Source: Zygnema cylindricum (Eukaryota > Streptophyta > Zygnematophyceae > Zygnematales > Zygnemataceae). From it: a stretch of DNA of 60,288 bases. This document shows, in pieces, positions 44,601 to 56,446 of the stretch. The stretch covers positions 27,421 through 87,708 of the forward strand of contig JBBHKE010002820.1 in the NCBI GenBank assembly GCA_037447655.1. The letters run 5' to 3'. The number at the start of each line of letters is the position of its first letter. The stretch's first letter is position 1. The notes beneath the pieces are model-generated. The model saw only the letters and a list, made by a program, of their open reading frames with translations. It was not told where the DNA came from and searched no databases. Position numbers and translations under genes: made by a program.

Positions 44601-47600
44601 CTTGAGAAACGATCCCACTAAGGGAAAACACCCTAAAGGAGTGGGAAACCATACCTCAGGAATAGGAAAACATCCTCCAGGAAAAGGAAAACATCCTCCC
44701 GGGAAAGGAAAACATCCTCCAGGAGTCGGTAGACATCCCCCGGGAGTCGGTAAACATCCTCCGGGACAAGGAAAGCACCCTCTAGGAACAGGAAAGCACC
44801 CTCCAGGAAAAGGGAAGCATCCTCCAGGAACAGGAAAACATCCTCCCACTAAAAGACGAACAAAAGGACGTCATCCTCCTGGAAAAGGAAAACGTCCTCC
44901 GGGTAGTGGGAGACATCCTCCAGGAGTGGGAGGGCATAGAGGAGACCAATGTTTTCGGGGACCACATCGTCCTCCCCTTCCTAAAAAGAACAGAACGAGA
45001 ACCGGATGTTCACCACCTCCTCCTTCTCCCCCTCCGGTTTATTTCCCACCACCCATTTTTCCACCTCCAATTTTCCAGCCTCCTAACAGTTTTCCGATTG
45101 CCCCGCCTCCGTTTTACGAGTTTCTGACATGGAACTTGACTGATTTTTTCCCTGTGGTGAGTGGGAAGGAGCGAGAGAGGGAGATAGGGAGGGAGAGAGA
45201 GAGTTTAGGATATGTTGCGTGTTATGATATTTTTTACAAATAGTGGGAGATGGGTGAATGAGTCTTGAAGTTTGACAGTTTTGGTGATTGATGTTTACTA
45301 TAGGATACACATTTGATCTTCTGCTGAACTGTTTTTCATATATAACTCTTTTGGAGTTTGTCTCTTTTGGGGTTTTTCTAATGTTTGTGAATGTGGTACA
45401 GGTAGACGATGGCTGTTGCCAAGGGAGAAAAAATGGCACTTTTCAAAATTTTCTCGTCCGCCCTGCTTGCAGGTGAGCTGACAGAATTGATACATTTTAA
45501 CTGCATTGAAATTGAAGCACATCGACTCTATTTTTACAACAAAAGTGGTTTTGCACTTGTATTTATGCTTTTACTTGATAGACAGTTTTAGATTTGCTGG
45601 AATTATTTCGTTTGACCTACTTTACCCACTGATCATAGAGGAATTGAATACAAGGAATTGAATACAAGGAATTGATTAAAGTTTATTCAAGGAGCTTTAC
45701 TTTCCTTATGCCCCAAAATTTTTTCCATTCAAGTGTCCTTGATGTTGGCCACTTCATTAAACCCACATTAACAAGTAATAATTGTGTTTCTTCAAGATTT
45801 GTATATTTCAAGAACCTTTTTGTCAGGCAGTTACCAAACATTATCCACAACATTTCTTATCAAATGTTTTCATTTTTGCTTGTTACAGTGCTTTTTGTGA
45901 GTGCGATATCAATGGAAATTTTGTGAGCGGTGGAGTATGTCCCGATGACCTTTTATGGGATGAAGGGAACGCGACTTGCGATTATTTTCCATTTGTAACT
46001 TGCAACAATGGAACATATAACACTCCACCTCCTCCTGCAGTCCGAGATCTGGTATGTATGCCAAAAATACAAACATAATTTACGAAGCAATAAGCAAGTA
46101 AATCTACGAATTCAAATTGAGTAAGTTTACGGCGTCCACATGTACATGAAATTAAAATTTCAACAGCCAACATGCTTTCGAGGCAGATTTTGTGATTGAA
46201 GTGCCCCTTGCTTCCATCAATATTTTGTAGTATACGTGGAATATTTGGTATTTGTGAGATGGTAATTGTGACAGGCATTTTACAATGCATAAGAATTTAC
46301 TCTTGCGTTTCAAATGTGGTCTGGGTTTAATCAGCCAAATGATGGAGTACTTACCACTGGATTCGTCGATCATTTTGCAAATGTTGAAGATTGTGTCGCC
46401 CCTTGTGAACCGTTGGATTTTGTAAAAGCCAATTCTCTTTTCCGATACATGAGCGTTCAAAGCTCAAAGATACGTGACACCGTTTCTTGGGAAAGCTACA
46501 GTTCACAAGTCCGATACCAGGGAGCTTGCAGTGAGTTTCCAACTTCCTTAATTCCCAGATTGCAAATTTTTGCAAATTTTAACATAAAACTTTCCGAGCA
46601 CCGTCAGGCAAACTAACTCTTTGTTATTGCGAGAGCGAAAAGAAACAGAAGGAACATGAAAAATGACGAAAGAAGTAGGAAGCAAAATGGATTTTGTAAC
46701 TGACTATTAATATTATTATTCAATTACCTTTTTGTGGTTCCATTATTCAGGTGGATGTTGGGCATATGCCGTTGTTGAGGCAATCGAGATCGCAATAAGT
46801 ATAAACGACTATTCTGTGGGTTCGCCTCTTTCCGTCCAACAATTGCTTGACTGTTTGGCGAAAAACGGAGCCACATGTGATGGAGCAGATCCTCGGGATG
46901 CTTTAGAATATGTCGCCCGATTGGGAGGGCTTAACTATGAAAGTGATTATCCTCAGTTATCCGGGGAAGTGAGGGCTGGAACTTGCAAAACCAATCTGGT
47001 GAGAAATCCATTTTTTGCAAAAAACATTTTTTTCCCAAATTTATGTTTACGCCCAACGCAGGATAAGCAACAAGATGAAACAGTTGTTTGTTTGTTACTT
47101 TTTTTTTTTTTTTTTTTTTTGGGTTTACATCAAATTTGTTTTTTTGACTTTGTGCTGATGTTAGCGTGTTTCTTCCCTGTGTTTCTTTTTGTGTAATTCT
47201 TCCCTCAAACCAGTGTAGCAAGTCAATGTTTTTACCTTATTCAATGTCTATACTTGAAACCCAGTTTTAACGCTAGTACTAACCTTCATTTGCGAAATCT
47301 AAAGTGGAAGCAAGCTTAAACTGTCTGTACTTGTGTGGAGTGTATGGAAAGTACAAAAGTACATATACTTCAAAAGCATAGAGAGACCATGTATGTACGA
47401 ATGTATGGAATACATTAAGTACATGTACTTTCTGAAAAATTTTATTCACGATTTTTTGGAAAAGCATCAAAGTTTAGATATTTAAAAATATAAAATCTTC
47501 TGGTGCAACGTTTAATTGCTAGCATACCTCCAAAGAATTCATACGCTGGTCATAAAGAAGAAAAATAGGGAATTCAAACTTAGAACACAAAATTTTCAAT

Positions 47601-50600
47601 AATTTTCGCTCAATTTTGTGAGAATAATAATCATAATAGAGAAGAAAATATACATGGACCTTCCCAAACATTTAGGCGCACTTACTTTCTCAAAAGTTTT
47701 TGAAAAAAACATTTGAGGAAAAGGTGTAAACTCCGGGCTAAAACGCTGAAACTGCTATTAAACGGTGATTTCTTTTGGGAATATTGTTTAAACCCAACAC
47801 TGTTGAAGGTTTATTCCACTCTTAATGATGTTTTATATCAATCAAATGCACCTAATACCCCAGAAAAAGTCAGTAGAAAATACACCTAATGCACCGGAAA
47901 AGATAATCTATTAACGGGACTTATTAAGAGTGAAAGCCGCACGAATAGTGGTGAAAATAACACCTGTTGTTGGGCCAATAGGAGGGTGCTTATGACACAG
48001 GAAGGAGTAAAGTAATTGGATGGGAAACAATTTCGAGTGAAAATGCGACAGCACTTATGCAAGTTGTCAACAGTCAACCGGTAGTAATTGGAATTTCTGC
48101 TTTGTGTCTATCGTTATTTACATACACTTCGGTAAGCGAAACATTATAACGCAACTTCTATTTCGGGTGTTTCGATGAAAAATCTCAGAAAGGAAATATT
48201 TCCATTGTTATTGCTTCTCTCATTGATTCTTCAGTGATGTTTTTTTTAATGTGATTTTTTTTTTGTATTTTTTTTTTATGTGAAATTGGGACTTAATACA
48301 CTCACATCTTGATGTGCCAAAACATCGAATGGTTTTGAACTTAGAAATGCTTAGAAATTGTAGCATTCCCAAGGATGATTCCCACCCTCGTTTTTAAAAA
48401 TTTCGGATGACGAAACCTGATTTCCTCCTCAACGTTTTTCAGGGAATTTTTTACGATGACGAAAACGAATGTGACGGTCTTCCAAACCATAATCTTCTGT
48501 TGATGGGATATGGCACGGATGGGGGAGTTCCCTATTGGCTAGCGAAAAACTCATGGGGCAGGGATTGGGGAGAAAATGGGTATATTCGTTTGTATCGTAA
48601 CATGACTGGATTGGGAGTTGGAAATATGTACCAAATGGCTCCAGTTTATCCTGTGATTAACCCTTTCCCAACAGGATTTAGTGGATATTTTGGAAGAAGT
48701 CGCCGTCTCTTGCGTAAGTTTTTCACTCTTACTGTTGATTTTATTTCGGATAAACCATAAATCAGTTCAATTTTGTGGATCGAAAATATAAAAAAAGATC
48801 AATGGGGCTTTTCATACAACCCAACTTTTTAAGTATTTTCTATCCTCGTTTGGGTACACCGCTAATCGTTATTAGTGTTAGAATTTTTCCCCCACTTAAA
48901 CAATTTTTCTCCGTGCAAACTTGTCGGATTGTCAATCCGATGTTTGTTATTGGAAGGCAAGATTCCCACCTTCTTATTGGCGGTCTCCAATGGATAATCC
49001 GACAAGTATGCACGGAAAAAAATATGTTTTACGCGGCAAAAAAATTTTAACACTACTAACGATTAGCAGTGTAGCATTTGAATAATTTTGTCACGTTTCG
49101 TCATCATCATCATCACTTTTTTTTCTTTTTGTGTGTGGGTGTGCAGAATATACCAAACCACTCCCAAGGACCTCAACGTATGTGGTTCCCTTCCCAAGTC
49201 CACCCATATCATCTGAACCACCAAGTCAGGCACCTCTCTCTCTTCACACGGCCGCCATTGTTATTCCTCGTTCACCACGTCCACCTCCACCTCCATCTCC
49301 ACCTCCATCTCCACCTCCATCTCCACCTCCACCTCCACCTCCACCTCCACCTCCACCTCCATCTCCACCTCCACCATCCATTACTCCTGATCCCACTCCT
49401 CCTCCTCCACCCACCACTCCTCCTCCACCACCTCCACCTCCATCTCCACCTCCACCATCCATTACTCCTGATCCCACTCCTCCACCCACCACTCCTCCAC
49501 CTCCACCTCCTCCCCCCATTCACTCTCCATCCACCTTCTCTCCTCCATTCTATCGTCCATCCATTCTCGGTCTTCCTTCTTTCCTCTCTTCCTCCTCCAC
49601 TCCATCCAATCCTTTCCGATCTCATTTCCTCATCTCCATCTTCGCACCACCTCCCTGCTGATTTTATTTCTTTCCTCCTCGTCCCCCATTGCTCCTACTC
49701 ATCCTCTCTCATCTCTATCCTGATCCATTCCGTCCTGTCTCCTCTCTCCTCCTTCCTTCCTCCTCGATCTTCCTCCCACACATGCCCTATTCCATTTTTC
49801 ATCCTCACCAACTACTTGATTCCTTTTTCTCCTCCCTCCCACTATTGATTCTACCATCACTGTCCCACACCCAGCCCCGTCTATTCTTTCCATGCTCCTC
49901 CTCCTCCTCCAGATCCACTGCCCATCTCCCTTCTTTTCCTCCTCCTCCCAACTCCTGCCCGTCTCCATCTACTCCTCCCCCCACTGCGATCCCCACACCC
50001 GCCCCCTCTCCTTCTTCCTTCCCTCCTCTTCCCACTCCCGCCCCATCTCCTTCTCCTCCACCGCCAAAAACGAACGGTAAATGACATAATTTTTCCTAAT
50101 TTAGTTCTACTGAAACGTTTGCAAATGGTTTTAAATGGGTGTTTAATCCGGTTTTTGATTTAGAAAAACATTAAAACATCAAGTTTCCGTAAAGAAAACT
50201 TTCATAAAAGAAGATTCTGTAACATTTGTAAGATTGTTCTGTACTTGAAATTTACCGATTCTATGTTTTATTGTATTTCATTCAAAAAGCCCTAAAAAAC
50301 CCTAAAAATCCCTAAAAAAACCCTTAAAAACTTCTTTTCTATTGTCCATTTACCTTTCTGGCGTCTCTTCATTTCCCCTTTTTTCTTTCTCTCCCTTCTC
50401 TCCCTTCTCCTGATCTCCCTCTTTTAATAAAATTACAGAATCGCGGACTTCACACTCTAATTTTGCAATGTCTTCACTTCAAAAACTGGAGAAGAATGAC
50501 TAAAAAAAAAAGTGAAGGAAATTTTTATCTTTTGTGTATGACAAATGATTAGGTGTGGTCCCACAACGGATGAAAAGTCTCTCTCTCCCTGTCTCTCGTT

Positions 50601-53600
50601 TTTTTTTACCTCCCTCTTTCCTTGTTCTTTCATTTTTTGCGCAATATTCATCTCTCCCTCCTCTCTTCTTCTATACATCCTTCTTCTACCTCTCACCTCT
50701 TTCTCCGACTGCCATTTTTCTCCCATATCTCATCTCCTCCCTCTGCTCACTCGTTCCCTTTTCTCCCTCACCCTAAAATTTTGTACCCTCCATTGCCCCC
50801 TAACGTAATGACCATTCTCAGAAATCACAAAAGTGGACAAAAACAGAGATGTGATGCAATGAGGAAGAAAACCCTAATCCAGTGAAATTATTATGTGACT
50901 TCAATTTTTATAAGGAGAGACCTAAATGACCAACTTATGCTGTTGAAAACCTTCATCCTGTGATGTTAAACCGTAAAAACCGGATACTTTGAAATTGAAC
51001 AGTGAAAACAAAATCCACCCTTTACTAATAAAAGTGATGATGACCTAATTTTTACTACATTTTTTACCGATGAAAGTGATGATGTCTCTCTACCAATGAA
51101 AATAATAATGACCTAATCCTGACTACACGCTTTATCAATAAAAATAATGACGTACTTATCTTGACTACACTCAAATAATGATGTTATGATCTTGACCACT
51201 CCTTACAACTGAAGATACTGATCACATAATCTTGACTACAGTGACCGCCTGTGACGGAGGGATCAAATATAATACTTGTGGAGGAGGAATATGCGTGCCT
51301 GATCCAGCAAATGTGACAAAGTACACGTGTATCTGTCCCAGTGGCTACACAAATGTGACAAGCAACGATGGAAATGAAATTTGCACACTCAGTAAGTTCT
51401 TTTAACTGCTCTTTTTATTGATACCGCTTAAAACAGTTCAAATAATCAAATAACAACGAAACTTTACTAGGCATAAAATCAGAAGAACCGAGCCAGTAAA
51501 CCGTTCAAATAATCACGGAACTGCAAGAATCTACAATGCAGTCAAATAATTAGAAGCAGCAACTCAGTTAAGTTCCTCCAACTGAGACTTTTACTGGTAC
51601 TGTTTAAAAATAGTTCACATTATCATGGAAACAAAGAAGGTATAATACTAGAAGCAGTAATCAGTAGGTCTTTCACCTGAAGTTTAGACTGACTTTGTTC
51701 ACAAAAAACCATGAAACCATGAAAGTTTACCATCACAAATGATAATAAAACTTTGCAAATATTCATTAACAGAACTGTATGCAGGGGAAAACAAGCCCGG
51801 ACACTTTATTGTTGAAATAATTCATGTTGAGAACCTCTAGAGAAATGGACAAAGAAATGTAAAAAACCACGTGTGTTAAATTTTCCTAATTGTTTATGAT
51901 ATGTTTTGTGATGCAGTCGATGTTTGCGGAGCAAACACATACAATCCTTGTGGTATTGGCACGTAAGTTTTTCCATTCACTTTCTCCGTTTTCCAATTTA
52001 CAGTAAGGGTTTCATTCACATTTATACTTAAAAAGGCTAATGAGTAGGCCTAGGATGATGGCAAGTAATAAATTTGTTTGGGGCTTGACAAGCAGGTAGG
52101 AAGTATTGTGAGACTTTAAGAGTTACACTTTTAGGGTTCACTTTTATGGTTTAGGCTCAGTGTTCACATGTAGGGTTCACATTTAGGGTTTCATGTTCAG
52201 TGTTCACATTTAGGGTTCACTTTAGGTTTCACGTTTAGAGTTCAGTTTTAAGGTTTAGGGTTTGCTTTCTGGTTTAAGTTCAAAGTTCAGGTTTCGGGTT
52301 TAGGTTTAAGGTTTAGGTTTAGGGTTCACGTTCAAGGTTCAGGGTTCAGCTTTATGGCTCACTTTTAGGGTTCGGGTTCAGGTTTCAGTCTGTATCCATG
52401 ATGTTGAAGCTATTTCAATGAATTTTTTGACATGCAGGTGCGTGAATGACAACAAAGGACGTTATACTTGTGACTGTACTGTGTTCCCTGGATTCGCTCC
52501 GTACGTGAGGACAATCGACGGTTCTGCAACTTGTGGACCAGGTATGTGAATGGCTGCAGACACTATGAGATCTGTTTGATACACTAATCCAGCTGGCCAT
52601 ATCTTCCTGGATACGTACGTTTGGAAGTACAATCTATCACCGACCGCATTACGGCCACAAAGTCACAATCATGTTTTGTACTTTGATGGTCTTACCATCG
52701 CGTTTTTAATATAATCTATTCCTTTTACAAAGTCACTTACTGGCCGCGATACCAGTCGTATTTTTCGTTTCGTATTTTTCGTTCCATGAGATTAGCACAT
52801 AGTTGTTCAAATCGCTATTTTCCTATTTTTACGTATTATTCGTGACTTTACAAAAAATCGCAAAAAATCGCGATGTACTTTTTGTCCGGTAAACTGAACG
52901 GCCAATTTACGGAAACTGTACGGTATATTACGGTAACTGTACGGTTTTTTAAGGGAAATGTACGGAATTTGACAGAAAGATACGTTGCACGTATTAGTAC
53001 TTTCTGTCCGGTAAACTGAACAGAAATTTCACGGATAACTTACGGAATTTTATCGTTCATGTACGGACAATGTCGAAAAGAGACATTGCAGCGTCACACT
53101 ATTTGCGCGCGGTAAGTTTGAATTGTGTACGAACGTACGAACATGTACGGAATTGTACGGAAATAAATTCATTAACGATTTTTTTGAGACTAAATATACC
53201 AGACATTGATGTTAATTTAAATTATAAAGTAAAAAAAGACAAATTATTGCTAATTTGAATTAGCAACTATGACACAACCATAAACCTCCTACTAGAATCC
53301 ACACTATTTATGTTAAGCGGTAAACCGATTTTTTTTTTTTGCAGCAAAGACGAACTACAAAAAAATGCAGCGCATTGAATCCAATGCGTAAGACTTTTAG
53401 GGTATCAAATCCAACTGTCGATGTTTTTAGTACGAAATTTAGCTACAGAAAAATAGCGTATTATAAAATCCAGCGGTCAAGAATTGCAGGGCATTAAAAG
53501 TTCAATGATCGTGGGTTTTAGAATATTAACTCTAACGATAGAGAATTGCAGATTATTAAATCCAACGATAAAAATGCACGTAATATCAAATTCAACGATC

Positions 53601-56404
53601 AATAATAGCAACGAAAAAATCTAATAATAAAAATTTGTAGACGGTCCTATTCAACGGTCGTGAATTTCCGAGCAAATCTGACGATCTAAAATTGCATACG
53701 TCCAATCCAACGAATGAAAGTTCTGTATGGTCAATCTAACGGTCAAAAATTGCAATCCAACGGTCACGAATTGCAATCCAACTTAAAAAATTTGCAGAGT
53801 ATCAAATTCAGATTGGTTTGCCAACATGCCAAGCTTGCAAATGTTTTTGCAGCGGAAGAAGCTTCTCTTTCTGTGGAAAATTTCACTTATATTGTTCCTG
53901 ACGGAGGGCTCACTTGTGCGAATATCGCGACGATAAACAATTTGGATCCCATCGATTTTTTGTATCTCAATCCGGTATGTTTTTTTTCCACTCCTTCCCT
54001 CTTTTCTTCCTCTCCCCTTTTTTTCTATATGTTGAGTATCTATTCGCTCGAAGAAAATCTCATAATCCAATTTAGTTTTATAAAAAAGTGTCGTCGTTAA
54101 CCGATGTCATTTTGATATCATCTTTTTCTCGAATCACCACTTTTCCTTCAAGGATTATGTCAACCATTCTTACAACAATTTCATCCCTGACAAAGGCTAA
54201 ACGACGAAAATAATATATAATGTGAAACAAAATAGGATCTTGATAATTGTATATTTCCAAATGTGGGTTTTTTTGCAGCATCTTGATCCATTTTGTGGAA
54301 GTGGTACAAATGCGTTATTAATTGCCGGAGGAACAAGCGTTGCGATTGGGCCTGTGGCGAGACAGGGAATCACATGTGGAGTTATTTATACAACTCAGTC
54401 GGTAAGATATCCCTATTTTTACCCACCAAATTTATTACAATGATACATAATTGGTGGGTCCCATTTTTCCCCACCAAATTTACTGTGGATGTTTCATAAT
54501 TTGCGGGTCATTTTACCCACCAAAATCATTCCGTATTTTGGATCTCGTTAGAGTAGTTGGTGGGACTTTTTTGTTTTTCGCATAATTGGTGAAATATGTG
54601 GCTATATTTTTGGGTAAACATAGTGAAAAAGAGAGAAGAAAGTCCTTCCTTACAAGTCGACTGACTGTAGGACAAATTAGGACAACTGGATGAGTCAGTA
54701 GAAAGTAGCTCGGGATTTGTATATTTACTTAACATTTGTGTGAATATGCGCTAAATCTACACTTTTTGTTGTAATTAGAGTTAATAACACTAATTTGATC
54801 AAAGGGTTTTTTTGGACCAACAATTATAAAATAGTGTTAGTAACACTAATTTAAGGAGTGTTATACAATGTACCATGTGATCAAGACCTAAACTAGTGAT
54901 TAACTCTAACAGCGATAGGCAGTGTACCACACAGATAAGAGCGACGTGACAATGAAAAACTATTTATTCATTCGTTTATAAACTCTACCGCTTATCGCTA
55001 TTAGTGATGATTTTTTTTCAGTCGCTTAAATCAAATTTTTCCGTCGTTGTTTTTAATCGCTACATTGCCCATTGTTATTAGAGTTAATAACACAAATTCG
55101 GTCGCGACTGTTTTTGGCCGAAAATTATAAACTAGTGTTAGCAACGCTATTTAAGGGAGTGGACTACAATCTGCCGCAGTAGATTTGTATTATGTATCAA
55201 ATTTCATATTAATACTAATAAATCATTCATGGTAATAATGATGGGCAGTTCAGTACGGTCAATAACACTAATTCGGTTCGGATTTCCTTGGACATTAATA
55301 CGTCCATCGCACTAACTGTAAAAGCTGTCAACTATAAACTATTAGTTCATTCAAACCTAGCTTAATAACGCTAAAAAAGTCCTGACACTAATAATTTCTT
55401 TTATTATTTCTTTTATTGTTTTCTTTAATTTCTGTACTCTAATAGAGCAGTTCATGATTCAACCGATGCACTCAAATGTCACAAAACTTGATACGACCAT
55501 CATGACTATAATAATGTGGACATATGGCGATATACACCAGCTCCTTGTTTCAAAATAGACAAATTGGAACTTAAAAAGAAATATCTGGCGTCAGAGTGGA
55601 TTTACATTGGAAAAGAAAAAAAGTTGGTAATATTCATTCGTCCAAGATATTCACTTCAGTCGATCGGCATATCGGTTTTTCTCACATCATTTTTTTTTTT
55701 CTTTTTTCACAAAGAAATTGCAACATGATCGGGTTTTATTTCCCAAATCAGAGACAAAAGCTTCGAGCCGTACCGTTCTTCGAAACTTCGGTTACCTGAT
55801 ATGTATCAAAAATTCAATGTTTATTATGTTGAAATTCTCAGTTTCTAACTTTTCATATCAAATTAATTCATGTCTGATTCATAATAAAAAATCGATTTAT
55901 GTCTGATTCATGTCATTGATGATTTGTGGTTTACAGACCGACACATGTAATAGTGTGGTACAACTGTTTACTACTCCACCAAAAGCTCTCACTCTGTCGA
56001 CTCTAACCGCCATCAATCCATCCAACGGTTTTTGATCCTGATCTGAGCAAATCGGCTTTTCCGATCGATCCTGCCCGCCGATCCTCCAGAACCCTCCCAA
56101 CCGTCCTGTCCATAGGTGAGAATAGACTGTATTTAGACCAGCCTTGTGGGGAATATTACCAAATTAAAAGTACGGATCAAAATAAAAATTGCGAATTTTT
56201 ATATAAAGGACGAACATCGGCACTCGAATTTTTCTCCTTAAATCCCGGACTTCATTGTGACAATCTTATCGTCGGAGAACTTGTAAGGAATAATCAATAA
56301 TCCTTTTCTTTGTTTTTTCGGTTTTGTTTTTTGGTTTTGTTTTTTGGTTTTGTTTTTTGGTTTTGTTTTCTGGTTTTGTTTTTTTGGTTTTGTTTTTTTG
56401 GTTT

Positions 56405-56446
<42 letters not shown>

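Noticed and set aside
44447-44622. Apparent frame break between the first CBM14 and the KHPPG tract
   Set aside because: A 176-bp intron with a strong donor (aca/gtaaga) and phase 0 acceptor explains it.
44589-44849. Minus-strand ORF of GGCFP(V/F)P repeats, Cys/Gly/Pro-rich
   Set aside because: It is the exact antisense of the KHPPG exon, which is joined in phase to CBM14 exons on the plus strand.
49244-49625. Minus-strand Gly-rich and Arg/Trp-rich ORFs
   Set aside because: Antisense shadows of the SPPP-coding repeat.
55937-56282. Apparent frameshift in the LysM exon near 56033
   Set aside because: An 88-bp GT-AG intron (56028-56115) with matching phase removes the stop and keeps the frame, so no lesion is needed.
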